NCBI RefSeq assembly: GCF_900103365.1
Contig: NZ_LT629703.1
Coordinates: forward strand, 930,001 to 994,000
From: Afipia sp. GAS231
GTDB lineage: Bacteria; Pseudomonadota; Alphaproteobacteria; Rhizobiales; Xanthobacteraceae
DNA: 64,000 bases
Direction of reading: 5' to 3'
The translations under genes and the position numbers were made by a program. The notes under the pieces were generated by a model. The model was not told where the DNA came from and did not search any database. It worked only from the letters and a program-made list of their open reading frames with translations. Below, piece by piece: positions 42,802-51,695 of this stretch. How positions within the stretch are numbered: the first letter of the stretch is position 1; the number at the start of each line of letters is the position of its first letter.

Positions 42802-43629
42802 TCAAAGCCCGATGGCGTTGAGCATCTGATCCATGGTGCGCGACGGCTCAGCGCAGCCGGCCTCACCCACGATCTTGGCGGGAACGCCTGCCACCGTGAC
42901 GTTGTGGGGCACGGGCTTGACCACCACCGAGCCGGCGGCGATGCGGGCGCAATGGCCGATCTCGATATTGCCGAGAATCTTCGCGCCCGCCCCGATCAGC
43001 ACGCCATGGCGAATCTTCGGATGACGGTCCTCGTTCTCCTTGCCGGTGCCGCCGAGCGTGACGCCGTGCAGGATCGAAACGTCGTCTTCGATTACCGCGG
43101 TCTCGCCGCAGACGAAGCCGGTCGCGTGATCGAGGAAAATGCCGCGGCCGATTCGAGCCGCCGGATTGATGTCGGTCTGGAACACCGCCGACGAGCGGCT
43201 CTGCAGATAATAGGCGAAATCCTTGCGGCCCTTTTGATAGAGCCAGTGCGCCAGACGATGGGTCTGCAACGCGTGGAAACCCTTGAAGTAGAGCAACGGA
43301 TCGATGAAGCGCGAAGTCGCCGGATCGCGGTCGAACACCGCGACCAGATCGGCGCGGAAGGCGTTGCCGATATCGGGTTCGTCGCGCAGCGCCTCGTCAT
43401 AGGTGCCGCGGATCAGGTCCCCCGACAGCGCCGGATGATCGAGCCGCTCGGCGAGGCGAAAGATCACCGACGCTTCCAGCCGCTCGTGATGCAGCACGGT
43501 CGAATAGATGAAGGACGCCAACTCCGGCTCGCGGCGAACGATATCTTCCGCCTCGCCCCGCACGCGATCCCAGATCGGATCGAGCGCGGCCAACTTCGAA
43601 CCCTGCGGATTGACCTGATGCACTGCCAT
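42802..43629 (-). CDS. cysE: Serine O-acetyltransferase
   Basis: 274 residues. First step of cysteine synthesis: L-serine plus acetyl-CoA to O-acetylserine. N-terminal helical domain (WDRVRGEAEDIVRREPELAS) and C-terminal left-handed beta helix with catalytic DINPAARIGRGIFLDHATG, HGVTLGGTGK and HPKIRHGVLIGAGAKILGNI. The catalytic histidine in LDHATG is present. The C-terminal tail is present, so complex formation with CysK is possible. ATG 43629; a perfect TATAAT on the minus strand lies upstream. Confidence 0.94.
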   Translation of the reverse strand: MAVHQVNPQGSKLAALDPIWDRVRGEAEDIVRREPELASFIYSTVLHHERLEASVIFRLAERLDHPALSGDLIRGTYDEALRDEPDIGNAFRADLVAVFDRDPATSRFIDPLLYFKGFHALQTHRLAHWLYQKGRKDFAYYLQSRSSAVFQTDINPAARIGRGIFLDHATGFVCGETAVIEDDVSILHGVTLGGTGKENEDRHPKIRHGVLIGAGAKILGNIEIGHCARIAAGSVVVKPVPHNVTVAGVPAKIVGEAGCAEPSRTMDQMLNAIGL

Positions 43630-43662
43630 GGTTGCTCTCGCGAATTCGCATTTTGATGGGAT

Positions 43663-43668
43663 ATTATA
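43663..43668 (-). promoter_or_regulatory. Possible -10 element of cysE
   Basis: TATAAT on the minus strand, 34 bases before the cysE ATG. The expected -35 site shows only a weak match (GGACAG). Confidence 0.35.
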
Positions 43669-43752
43669 GCACGGCGGCTGGACTTCTGTCCCGGGTGGCC
43701 TTCGGCAGGACCCCGGCCGAACGCCCCGGATCGGCACCGGGGTTAGTTCAAG

Positions 43753-45219
43753 GTGGTTGGCAATTTCCGGAAATCAAGCCGCGCCGCGTCCGACTATTGG
43801 AGAATTTCATGCTCCGCGGCATTCCCGGCATGCTGGCCCAAACCGGGGGGAAGTCACATCAACACGCAGATTTTGCGCGCGCGGATCGCCTATTCGCCGG
43901 CGGTCTGGATTACCGCCGCCGCCATCCCCCTGATGCTGCTCGCCCCTGCTCTTTGGAACGGCTATCCGCTGCTGCAGTGGGACACTGGCGGCTACCTGGC
44001 ACGCTGGTATGAAGGCTATCTGGTGCCCAGCCGCTCGACGGCGTTCGGCCTCTATCTGCATTTCGGCGAGGATTCCGGCTTCTGGATCAACCTCGGGATC
44101 CAGGCGCTGGCCACATTGTGGATCCTGCAACTGACGCTGCGCGTGCTCGGCATGGCCCAGCCTTTGCGGCTTCTGGCGATCAGCCTGGTGCTGATCCTGA
44201 CCACCGCACTGCCCTGGCTTGCCAGCATGCTCCTGACCGATATTTTCGCAGGCCTGTCGGTGCTGTCGCTCTTCATCCTGGCCGTGCATGGCGAGCGGAC
44301 CTCGACGCCGGAGAAATGCCTGCTGTTCGGCCTGACGGCCTTTGCCGCCGCAACCCACAGCGCTACGCTCGCGGTGCTGCTCGGACTCTGCGCCGTGGGC
44401 TGGATCATCAGGCCATTTTCGCGCGGGCGGATTTCCCTCGCCGGACTGACGCAAGGCAGCCTCACCGTCGTCGCAGGTGCCGCGTTGCTGCTGTCGACGA
44501 ATTTCGCGTTGTCGGGACAGGTGGCGTGGACGCCCGGCGGCTATGGCGTGGCGTTCGGACGAATGATGCAAGACGGCATCGTCGCGCGCTACCTCGACGA
44601 CCATTGCCCGCAGCAGCCACTGAAGCTCTGCCCCTATCGTGACCGCTTGCCGGCCACCGCCGACCAGTTCCTGTGGGGCAACAGCATGTTCAACACGCTC
44701 GGCCGCTTTCAGGGGCTGAACGACGAGATGGGTTTCATCGTGCTGCATTCGCTCGCCGAATACCCGGCCTGGCAGACCGGCGCGGCACTTGCCGGCACAG
44801 CGCAGCAACTGGTCCATGTCGCCACCGGCGAAGGCAACAATGTCTGGCTCGGCCACACCTACGGGATTTTCGAGCACTTTCTTCCAGCCCAGTTGAAGGC
44901 GATGCGCGCAGCGCGGCAGCAGCACGGGCATCTCGACTTCACGGCGATCAACACTGTCCACGTTCCCGTGGCGCTGGCTTCGATGCTGCTGGCGGTGATC
45001 CTGTTCGGCCGTGGACTGCGGCTACGGCCGTTCGACGATCTGACGCTGCTGACCGGTACGGTCTCGCTCGCCTTGCTCGGCAACGCCGTGATTTGCGCCG
45101 TGATCTCCGGCCCGCATGATCGCTATGGCGCGCGGGTGGCATGGCTTGCGACACTGGTGGTGCTGATCGCAGCGTTCCGGCATTTCACCGGCAGCGACGA
45201 GCCGTCACGGTCGGCGTGA
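43753..45219 (+). CDS. Polytopic membrane protein, possibly GT-C-like
   Basis: Up to 488 residues from GTG 43753; a TTG at 43873 is an alternative, and neither has a strong ribosome site, so the start is uncertain. About nine or ten hydrophobic segments occur (AVWITAAAIPLMLLAPALW, LWILQLTLRVLGMA and others). A first-loop WDTGGYLARWYEGY and a large periplasmic loop (about 300-400) are like GT-C glycosyltransferases or related membrane enzymes, but no diagnostic motif is certain. It overlaps the next gene tail to tail by 15 bases. Confidence 0.65.
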   Translation: MVGNFRKSSRAASDYWRISCSAAFPACWPKPGGSHINTQILRARIAYSPAVWITAAAIPLMLLAPALWNGYPLLQWDTGGYLARWYEGYLVPSRSTAFGLYLHFGEDSGFWINLGIQALATLWILQLTLRVLGMAQPLRLLAISLVLILTTALPWLASMLLTDIFAGLSVLSLFILAVHGERTSTPEKCLLFGLTAFAAATHSATLAVLLGLCAVGWIIRPFSRGRISLAGLTQGSLTVVAGAALLLSTNFALSGQVAWTPGGYGVAFGRMMQDGIVARYLDDHCPQQPLKLCPYRDRLPATADQFLWGNSMFNTLGRFQGLNDEMGFIVLHSLAEYPAWQTGAALAGTAQQLVHVATGEGNNVWLGHTYGIFEHFLPAQLKAMRAARQQHGHLDFTAINTVHVPVALASMLLAVILFGRGLRLRPFDDLTLLTGTVSLALLGNAVICAVISGPHDRYGARVAWLATLVVLIAAFRHFTGSDEPSRSA

Positions 45220-45963
45220 CAGGAAGTCGGTAACGCCCGATTTGTAGACCTTGTCGCCGACGGCGCGCATGTGGTCGCGGTTCGGAATATCGAGCACTTC
45301 TGAGCCCGGAATGATCTCGCCGAGCGCTTGAGCCGAGCCCGCGATCTCGTCCGCGGTGCCGACCGCGATCAGCACCGGCACACCGGTGATCGCGGCAGCT
45401 TCCTCGCGCGTCATCAATCGCCGCGAGCCGCGCAGGCAGGCGGCGAGCGCACGGCGGTCGGAACGGGTCTGGTCGGCGAAGGCGCGAAAGGTGCGCCCGA
45501 CCGGATCGGTGACGTCCTCCAGATCAGGCGCTTCCAGCGCCAGCGCCACGCTCTCGCCGGGGCCGCCGCCCTCGATCAGGCCGATGCCGATGCCGCCGAG
45601 AATGGCCGAGCGCAGCCGCTGCGGCGCCTTCAGCGCGAGCACCGCCGTCATCCGCGAGCCCAGCGAATAGCCCATGACATCGGCGCGGGCGATATCGAGA
45701 TGATCCATCAGCGCGATGACGTCGTCGGCCATAACAGCGATCTCGTACTGCGCGGCGTCGTAGAGTTTGCCGGACTCGCCATGCCCGCGATTGTCGAGCG
45801 CAATGACGCGGCGGCCGTCTTTCTTCAGGTCGGAAACCCAGGTCGGATAGACCCAGTTCACGTTCTTGCTCGAGGCAAAGCCGTGCACGAGCAGGACAGG
45901 ATCGCCCTCACCTTCGTCGAGATAGGCAATTTCAACTGCGCCGTTGTGGAAACTCGGCATCAT
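45205..45963 (-). CDS. Alpha/beta hydrolase
   Basis: 252 residues. Oxyanion HG motif (LLVHGFASS), nucleophile GYSLGS (about S98), and a C-terminal His in RDHMRAVG. Length and the DNRGHGESGK motif match small esterase or lipase-like enzymes. Cytoplasmic. Starts at ATG 45963 or the next codon; weak ribosome site. Substrate unknown. Confidence 0.85.
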   Translation of the reverse strand: MMPSFHNGAVEIAYLDEGEGDPVLLVHGFASSKNVNWVYPTWVSDLKKDGRRVIALDNRGHGESGKLYDAAQYEIAVMADDVIALMDHLDIARADVMGYSLGSRMTAVLALKAPQRLRSAILGGIGIGLIEGGGPGESVALALEAPDLEDVTDPVGRTFRAFADQTRSDRRALAACLRGSRRLMTREEAAAITGVPVLIAVGTADEIAGSAQALGEIIPGSEVLDIPNRDHMRAVGDKVYKSGVTDFLSRRP

Positions 45964-45999
45964 GCAATCCGTTTTTGCCGTTTTTGGGGGATCAGAATT

Positions 46000-47148
46000 C
46001 TAGGCTTGGGCGACAGAGCCTGCCAGCGCGGGACCTTGCGGCAAGCGCGCCGCTGCGAGTTGCTTCCTGAGGCGGCGCGCCTTCTTGCGCCGCAGCCACG
46101 CCTCGGTGGCGCGCTCGGTGGTCGCCTTGATCGACGACAGGAAACCGAACAGCGCGAAGAGCGCGCCGAACACCCACATCGACAGATTGAACGCGCCGGC
46201 TGCCAGTAAGAGCGCACCGCGGCCGAGAATTTTCAGGATCGCGCGGGTTTGCCCACCCTTGGCTTCCGCCAGCCGCGCCGCACGGGCGACATCCTTCGGG
46301 CCCTCGGCAATCCGCAGCGTATCGAGCGCGCCGCGCATGCCGGCCTTTTCGCCGACGCGGCCGACGTCCTTGGCGAGCCGCACCAGCGCGCCGGCTTTTT
46401 CGGCGCGGAATGCCGCCTTGATCGCGCTGACGGTCTCGCTCGGGCGCAGCACGGAACCTGTGGCGACCGCCTGCTGCAGCACAGGTGCATCGACGACTTC
46501 GCGCGCCGAGCGGCCGGCCCACTCGGTCAGCCCTTCACCGAGCCGCCCGACCTTGCGGGCATCCTTGACCATGGTGAGGCCGGCGCGCACCGGCGCGGCA
46601 CCGCCGACCGAGACATACGTCGCGGCGGTCACCGCAAGGCCGGCGGCCGCAAGACCCAGCACCAGCCGGTCGGTGTCCTCGCCCATCGCCAGATGCTTGC
46701 CTTCGCGCACGACGTCCCGGATATCGCCGAACACGAAGAGATCGCCGGCCACCGTACCCGACAGGCTGGCGACATCGTCGGCATTGCCGGTCACCAGACC
46801 GGTGGCGAAGCGTTTGGCAAAATGCGAGGAGGAACTGGTTTCCGTGACGGCATCGGCGACCCGTTTCGACAGCTCGTCGCCGACGGCGATGTTCCGCTCG
46901 CGCGCCAGTTCAACGAAGCTTGCCGCCAGATCGGCGTCGCCGGCCGTCAGCGCCGCCTCGATTTGGTCGGAGACCAACGCCGGGTTGTTTCGCATAGCAG
47001 AATTGACCTGCAGATCGGCCAGGTCAGCCGGGTCGTCCTGCGCGGCGAGCACCGCAAAGGCGTCGCGGGCATGCGGCGCCACTTGCGCGAGCGCCGTCAC
47101 GCACACCGCCATACCAGCCAGCGCCAGACCGATCCGTAACCGCCTCAT
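46000..47148 (-). CDS. Hypothetical protein with signal peptide and C-terminal membrane helix
   Basis: 382 residues. A signal-like segment (IGLALAGMAVCVTALAQVAP) at the N-terminus, a long Ala-rich helical part with two hydrophobic stretches (about 175-195 and 320-350) and a very basic C-terminus (RRKKARRLRKQL). No family recognised. ATG 47148 starts at the hydrophobic core; the frame is open to 47262. It precedes the alpha/beta hydrolase gene by 36 bp, so they may form an operon. Confidence 0.65.
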   Translation of the reverse strand: MRRLRIGLALAGMAVCVTALAQVAPHARDAFAVLAAQDDPADLADLQVNSAMRNNPALVSDQIEAALTAGDADLAASFVELARERNIAVGDELSKRVADAVTETSSSSHFAKRFATGLVTGNADDVASLSGTVAGDLFVFGDIRDVVREGKHLAMGEDTDRLVLGLAAAGLAVTAATYVSVGGAAPVRAGLTMVKDARKVGRLGEGLTEWAGRSAREVVDAPVLQQAVATGSVLRPSETVSAIKAAFRAEKAGALVRLAKDVGRVGEKAGMRGALDTLRIAEGPKDVARAARLAEAKGGQTRAILKILGRGALLLAAGAFNLSMWVFGALFALFGFLSSIKATTERATEAWLRRKKARRLRKQLAAARLPQGPALAGSVAQA

Positions 47149-47417
47149 CAGAAAAATCCCGTGTTTTCGTCCCACCTGAGATGGGTATGCCGCTTTTACG
47201 ACACAACGGCCCCGACGAAAGAAGGGCTTCTCTGGGACGACAAGATTGTGTCGAATTTGCATGAGCTAATGAGCCGTGAATATCAGGGAATCGGGGCTCA
47301 AGATTCAGGTTCCATTGCGCTAGGAATCATCTGCACCCGCCAGTATGGTGCGCGGCGTTCGTGCCGCCGCGCCGTGTCGATTGTGTCCGCCCGTCGTTGC
47401 TATTCAAGGTGAAGCTG

Positions 47418-47663
47418 ATGTCCGATCATGTCGTCCCGCACTTCCATAACGACGCCGGCGTTTCGGTGATCGAGATCGGCTCGCAAGAGTTCATGTGCGT
47501 CGGCGCCAACCCGCCGTTCGACCATCCGCATGTGTTTCTCGATCTCGGCAACGACAACGAGATCATCTGCCCCTATTGCTCCACGCTGTACCGCTTTGCC
47601 GCCGACCTCGGCGCGGGCGAAGCGCGTCCCCCCGAATGCGTCCTGAAGGACAAGGTCGCCTGA
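47418..47663 (+). CDS. Zinc-finger protein, NDUFS6-like (zf-CHCC)
   Basis: 81 residues. FMCVGANPPFDHPHVFLDLG and IICPYCSTLYRF supply C, H, C, C ligands as in the bacterial/mitochondrial NDUFS6 zinc finger domain. In mitochondria it is a complex I accessory subunit; alphaproteobacteria carry the stand-alone form. ATG 47418 follows AAGGTGAAG. A separate gene downstream encodes a monooxygenase 19 bp away. Confidence 0.85.
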   Translation: MSDHVVPHFHNDAGVSVIEIGSQEFMCVGANPPFDHPHVFLDLGNDNEIICPYCSTLYRFAADLGAGEARPPECVLKDKVA

Positions 47664-47682
47664 TTCCCAAGGAGCTTTCTGC

Positions 47683-48882
47683 GTGGCAGTTACCCGCACC
47701 ATCGTCGTCGCGGGTGCCGGGATCGGTGGGCTGACCGCGGCGCTGGCGCTCGCCGCCAAGGGTTTTCGCGTCGTCGTGATGGAGAAGGCCGAACGGCTGG
47801 AGGAAGCCGGCGCCGGCCTGCAGGTTTCGCCCAACGCCAGCCGCATCCTGGTCGACCTCGGGCTCAAGCCGCGGCTCGCCGGCCGCGCCGTGATGCCGGA
47901 ATCCATCAACATCATGAGCGCGCGGGCTGGCGGCGAGATCGCCCGCCTGCCGCTCGGCGAAGCCGCCTCGTTGCGCGCCGGTGCGCCCTATTGGGTGATC
48001 CACCGCGCCGATCTGCAGGCCGCCCTCCAGGCCGCGGTCAACGACCACCCCGACATCGATCTGCGGCTCGGCTGCCAGTTCGAGGACGTGACCAAGCACG
48101 CCAAGGGGCTGACGGTGGTGCAGCGTCGCGGCAATGTGCGGCAGGGCGAACTGGCGGTGGCGCTGATCGGGGCCGACGGCATCTGGTCTGCGGTGCGAAA
48201 TCATCTGTTCCCGGAGGTGCAGCCGCAATTTTCCGGGCTGATCGCCTGGCGCGGCACGCTCGATGCTACCGCGCTGCCGCGGGAATATACCTCGGCGCGG
48301 GTGCAGCTCTGGATGGGATCGAATGCGCATCTCGTCGCCTATCCGATTTCCGGCGGGCGCCAGATCAATGTCGTCGCGGTCGTGCCGGGCACCTGGAACC
48401 GGCCGGGCTGGAGCGCTCCCGGCGAGACCAACGATATCAAGGGCGCGTTCGCGTCGCGCTGGCCCGCGACCGCGCGAATGCTGGTCAATGCCGTCGACGA
48501 ATGGCGGCGCTGGGCGCTGTTCACGGTGGCTGACTTCGGCGAATGGAACCAGGGCGCGGTCGCCCTGCTCGGCGACGCCGCGCATGCGATGCTGCCGTTT
48601 GCCGCCCAAGGCGCCGGCATGGCGATCGAGGATGCCGCGGTACTGGCGAAAGCGCTCGGCGATAGCGCCGGCGACAACACGGCGGGCATCCCGGCCGCCC
48701 TGAAACGCTACGCGAAGGCGCGGCGCGCCCGCGCACTGCGGGTCGCTCGCGCCGCGCGGCAGCAGGGCCGCATCTATCATCTCGCAGGACCGCTGGCGCT
48801 GGCCCGCGACGTCGCCATCAAGACCATGGGCCCGCAACGCATGCTGGCGCGCCAGGACTGGATCTACGACTGGCGGGTGTGA
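47683..48882 (+). CDS. FAD-dependent monooxygenase (salicylate hydroxylase-like)
   Basis: 399 residues. Rossmann motif GAGIGGLTAALALAAKGFRV, second motif GADGIWSAVR (DG) and GDAAHAMLPFAAQGAGMAIE (GD) are those of class A flavoprotein aromatic hydroxylases (PHBH type). Reaction is NAD(P)H-dependent ring hydroxylation; the particular substrate cannot be told. GTG start with AAGGAG upstream. The terminal part carries KARRARALRVARAARQQG. Confidence 0.88.
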   Translation: MAVTRTIVVAGAGIGGLTAALALAAKGFRVVVMEKAERLEEAGAGLQVSPNASRILVDLGLKPRLAGRAVMPESINIMSARAGGEIARLPLGEAASLRAGAPYWVIHRADLQAALQAAVNDHPDIDLRLGCQFEDVTKHAKGLTVVQRRGNVRQGELAVALIGADGIWSAVRNHLFPEVQPQFSGLIAWRGTLDATALPREYTSARVQLWMGSNAHLVAYPISGGRQINVVAVVPGTWNRPGWSAPGETNDIKGAFASRWPATARMLVNAVDEWRRWALFTVADFGEWNQGAVALLGDAAHAMLPFAAQGAGMAIEDAAVLAKALGDSAGDNTAGIPAALKRYAKARRARALRVARAARQQGRIYHLAGPLALARDVAIKTMGPQRMLARQDWIYDWRV

Positions 48883-49019
48883 GCGTGGTGCGCGAAGCGA
48901 TCCATCTTGTAGGATGGGTGGAGCCAACGGGTCCGGCCTTCGGCCGGCCCGATGATAAACTCCGCGATACCCGCCAATACTGCGCGTGTGGCGATGGGTA
49001 TCGCTTCGCTCCACCCATC

Positions 49020-49545
49020 CCACGAATCTCACATACGACTCCACGTTCTCGCGGCGCGATGCGCCCGGAGTTTTGCTGGAAACCTTGCACCTCTGAAAAC
49101 AGAGGGCGCAGGGAAGACCGGATGCGCGCTGCACCCGCGGTCTCGCGTGCGATGCGTAGTCAGAATGCTGCACGCGAGCATACAGGTTCAGCGGAGAGCC
49201 TCCGGCCTTCCCTGCGCAATGGCTTTACGGCTTATACGAGTTCGTCCTGGTGACCGGCTTTCTTGCCACCATCGCCGGCTTCGGCTTTCGCTTCCGCCAA
49301 CTTGACGCCAGCACCGGGGCGTCGGACCCACACGATTTCGCCGTACGCAAGCGCCGCGCTCGTCAGTCGCTGCCTCACGTCCACCGCTCCCTGCCCCTCG
49401 TTTGCGACGATGGCCAACGCCCCTGGTGGGACAGGATGGCGGGAGTCGTAAGTCTGATTTGCCCGACGGGGCCAGCAAAATATTTTCGCGGTCGCGAATT
49501 GACCCACATCTGGGGTGATTTGCCCGTCGGGCAAGCGCAGAAGTT
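49020..49545. repeat. Long non-coding intergenic element, related to 11975-12126
   Basis: The 740-bp gap 48883-49622 holds no gene I can support. From 49020 it contains blocks shared with the short copy (CTCGCGGCGCGATGCGCCCG, CGTCCACCGCTCC, GATTTGCCCGTCGGGC) plus AACCTTGCACCTCTGAAAAC, GGGCGCAGGGAAGACCGGAT and GCATACAGGTTCAGCGGAG, which I believe recur in Bradyrhizobium intergenic regions. Short ORFs inside it look accidental. The stretch 48890-49019 has an inverted repeat GATGGGTGGAG/CTCCACCCATC (48914-48924 and 49009-49019). Confidence 0.6.
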
Positions 49546-49572
49546 GTGTCTAAAAATCTCTAGATTTTTCAT

Positions 49573-49622
49573 TTGACGCGTTTTCTTGACGCGAACCGGT
49601 TTCCACTTCGCTGGAAAACGCT
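49573..49622. repeat. TTGACGCGTTTTC-type intergenic repeat
   Basis: TTGACGCGTTTTCTTGACGC, then CGAACCGGTTTCCACTTCGC and GGAAAACGCT, ending at the stop of the lipoprotein gene on the minus strand. Same family as 8728-8840 and 24192-24266. Confidence 0.7.
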
Positions 49623-50063
49623 CTAGTGAACCGCGCTGCCGGATTTCGACGAGCGGGCGCCGCGGATCACCGGCGCCGGCGCCACTACCGGCGGCTCAAC
49701 CTTCACTTCCGGCTTCGCTTCATGGCAGCGGTTCTTGCGCCAGGCTTCCTCGGCGAGTTTCGACTGGCCGCGCACCGCGATGTATTCGTTGCGATAGGCG
49801 AGCTCGGCGACCACCGGCCCGGCGACGCCGGTTTCCGCCTTCGCCATCAGGCCCTGCAACTCCGCCATGCGGGTCGCCAGGTTCTTGCGCTCCGGCTCGA
49901 GCTGCTTGCACTCGTAGAGATCGTATTTGGCGGGATCGGCGAACGCCGAGGTCATGCTGTCGCTCATCTCGGCGCAGCCGGACAGCCCTGCCCCGAGCAC
50001 AAGCAGCGCCAGCGCTAAGGCAGTGCGCGGAATCGGGTGGCGATGGGACAGGTGTGCGGGCAT
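49623..50063 (-). CDS. Lipoprotein of unknown function
   Basis: 146 residues. Signal peptide with lipobox LSGC (C30) predicts outer- or inner-membrane lipid anchoring. The mature part has YDLYECKQLEPERKNLATRM, AELQGLMAKAETG, NRCHEAKPEVKVEPP and a Pro-rich tail; two further cysteines could form a disulphide. A helical pattern around 55-110 is seen. No family recognised. Confidence 0.75.
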   Translation of the reverse strand: MPAHLSHRHPIPRTALALALLVLGAGLSGCAEMSDSMTSAFADPAKYDLYECKQLEPERKNLATRMAELQGLMAKAETGVAGPVVAELAYRNEYIAVRGQSKLAEEAWRKNRCHEAKPEVKVEPPVVAPAPVIRGARSSKSGSAVH

Positions 50064-50237
50064 CGGACCTTCGTTAAGTGGATAATGTTGAGATTGCCTA
50101 AAGCAGCCCCGGATGTCGGCATTGAGGCTTTGCTTTGCCAGCCGCCCTCGCCTAAAGCTTGAAGAGCGCGTTTGGGGCAGATTATCCTAATTCCACCTCG
50201 CCGGTAAACGCGCTAAGTACCTGATCTCCTGAGTAAA

Positions 50238-50324
50238 GCGGACGTGGCGGAACTGGTAGACGCAAGGGACTTAAAATCCCTCGATGGCAACGTCGTGTGG
50301 GTTCGACTCCCACCGCCCGCACCA
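50238..50324 (+). tRNA. tRNA-Leu (TAA anticodon)
   Basis: 87 nt including an encoded CCA (50322-50324). Acceptor GCGGACG/CGCCCGC, D arm with GGTAGAC, anticodon stem AGGGA/TCCCT with loop CTTAAAA (anticodon TAA at 50272-50274), long variable arm typical of leucine tRNAs, and T arm GTGGGTTCGACTCCCAC. One acceptor pair is A5-C68, a mismatch. Confidence 0.95.
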
Positions 50325-50325
50325 G

Positions 50326-50420
50326 CCTTCGCGCGCGAAGCGAGAGAAGGCTGCCGCGCCGAAGCCTTAGGCGAAGGCGGGCCGCGTGGCCGCGAGCTAC
50401 GGCTTGGCAAGCCACTCGCC
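50326..50420. repeat. Palindromic tail after the tRNA
   Basis: Begins CCTTCGCGCGCGAAGCGAGA and continues CTGCCGCGCCGAAGCCTTAG and GCGAAGGCGGGCC, with several overlapping short hairpins (CTTCGCGCGCGAAG is a palindrome). Such tails occur after rhizobial tRNA genes. No integrase lies nearby. The rest of 50421-50554 is unassigned. Confidence 0.4.
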
Positions 50421-50554
50421 CTGACGGGCTACGGCCACGCCGGGCCGCCAGGGCGAAGCGTGTCCGGCACAGCCCGAGCGCAGCGAAAGCGACGACGGAC
50501 TGTGAGAGCGGATCAACAGCGAATGCGCATCTCGCTTTCGGCGCCCAATGGACA

Positions 50555-50908
50555 TCAGCTGCGATGCTTGGCGCGTTTCCGAGCGAGGTAGACAAGAACG
50601 GGATACGTCAGCGCCAGAACAAGGATGACGTCAAAACCACAGAGAAAGAGCATGAAGGTTCGATTCAGCGGTAGCAGCCAGAAAAGGCCAACCGCGTAAA
50701 CGAACGCGAATGGCAAGTTGAGGACCAGCGCGATCGACTGACGAACCACCCCTTCCCCGCAGGTGAAGTTCGGCAGTATTTCGGGATTCCAATGACACAA
50801 GCTGATGTTGACGACGCGATCGAAAGCTGCCGCCTCGACGATGGCGACGACAAAAGCCATGCCAAGAATGCAGAAGCAGCCCAGGCACAGCCACCGAAAC
50901 AACTTCAT
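50555..50908 (-). CDS. Small polytopic membrane protein
   Basis: 117 residues from ATG 50908 (the frame extends to ATG 50965, adding 19 polar residues without a ribosome site). Hydrophobic segments at about 6-26, 52-74 and 84-106; two cysteines in the loop LCHWNPEILPNFTCGEG. A second segment ends in RNKR-like charge (VYLARKRAKHRS). No family recognised. Confidence 0.55.
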   Translation of the reverse strand: MKLFRWLCLGCFCILGMAFVVAIVEAAAFDRVVNISLCHWNPEILPNFTCGEGVVRQSIALVLNLPFAFVYAVGLFWLLPLNRTFMLFLCGFDVILVLALTYPVLVYLARKRAKHRS

Positions 50909-51101
50909 TGATGACCCGAACGGCACTTGTCTGACCTCTGCCCTGGTCTCCCGAATGTCTGTCATTGGGACCGGCTAAGAAAAGATGCCGGCGTCTTCGC
51001 CCTTCGCGGTTACGATCGTGCCGCACAGTCTGCGGCACCATTCTGCTTCTGGCTAGCCCATGCTTCCAGAGCCTCATAGACTCCGGGAACGGGAGACCAT
51101 T

Positions 51102-51683
51102 TTGCCGCAACCTCACCTCTTCGAAATGCGCCGGCTGGAAATGCTGAGCAACACCATCTTCGGCGTTGCCATGACGCTGCTCGCTTATGACCTGCCGAAG
51201 GCCTCGAGCTTCAAGGACGCGCCGGGCTGGATCGACCTCGTTCGCGTCTATGCGCAACCGGTGATCGCGCTGGCGATCTCCTTCGTTGTCGCCGGGGTGT
51301 TCTGGTTCAGCCATCACCGCCGGCTGGCGGTGGCGCCGGAGGCCGGCCGCAGCGTGGTGTTTCTCAATCTCCTTTTTCTACTCTCGATCATCATCCTGCC
51401 GGTGACCAACGGACTCTACGGCAGCTACCGGCTCGATAGCGTGGTGGCAGTCGTCTACGGAATCCATCTGACGTCGATCGCCTTGCTGAACGCCTGGCTG
51501 TGGGTTCTCGCCCTGAGAGACCGCCCGGATTCGCAACTGCTGGTGACGGCCTTGTTCCCCGTCGTCGTATTCCTGTGCGGAACGGCGATGGCCTTCGTCG
51601 ATCCGTTCGTTGCGCAGTTCACCTGGTGCCTTGCCTTCCTCTCGCCACTGGTAGGCTGGGTGGCGGGACGCCGCGCAGGCTAA
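51102..51683 (+). CDS. TMEM175/DUF1211-like membrane protein
   Basis: 193 residues from TTG 51102 (GGGAG seven bases upstream); an ATG at 51060 would add 14 residues, an ATG at 51126 would remove eight. The first helix RLEMLSNTIFGVAMTLLAYD corresponds to the TMEM175 pore-helix motif RxxxFSD, here with LSN in place of FSD. Further helices follow around 60-80, 93-112, 118-140, 150-170. A potassium-channel role for this divergent form is doubtful. Confidence 0.7.
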   Translation: MPQPHLFEMRRLEMLSNTIFGVAMTLLAYDLPKASSFKDAPGWIDLVRVYAQPVIALAISFVVAGVFWFSHHRRLAVAPEAGRSVVFLNLLFLLSIIILPVTNGLYGSYRLDSVVAVVYGIHLTSIALLNAWLWVLALRDRPDSQLLVTALFPVVVFLCGTAMAFVDPFVAQFTWCLAFLSPLVGWVAGRRAG

Positions 51684-51695
51684 GCACAACGAAAG

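Noticed and set aside
48883..49622. Several short open frames in the 740-bp gap
   Set aside because: They lie in repeated non-coding sequence, overlap on both strands and show no ribosome sites or family motifs.
50238..50420. tRNA-Leu as a genomic-island attachment site
   Set aside because: No integrase or direct repeat of the tRNA 3' end was found in the window.
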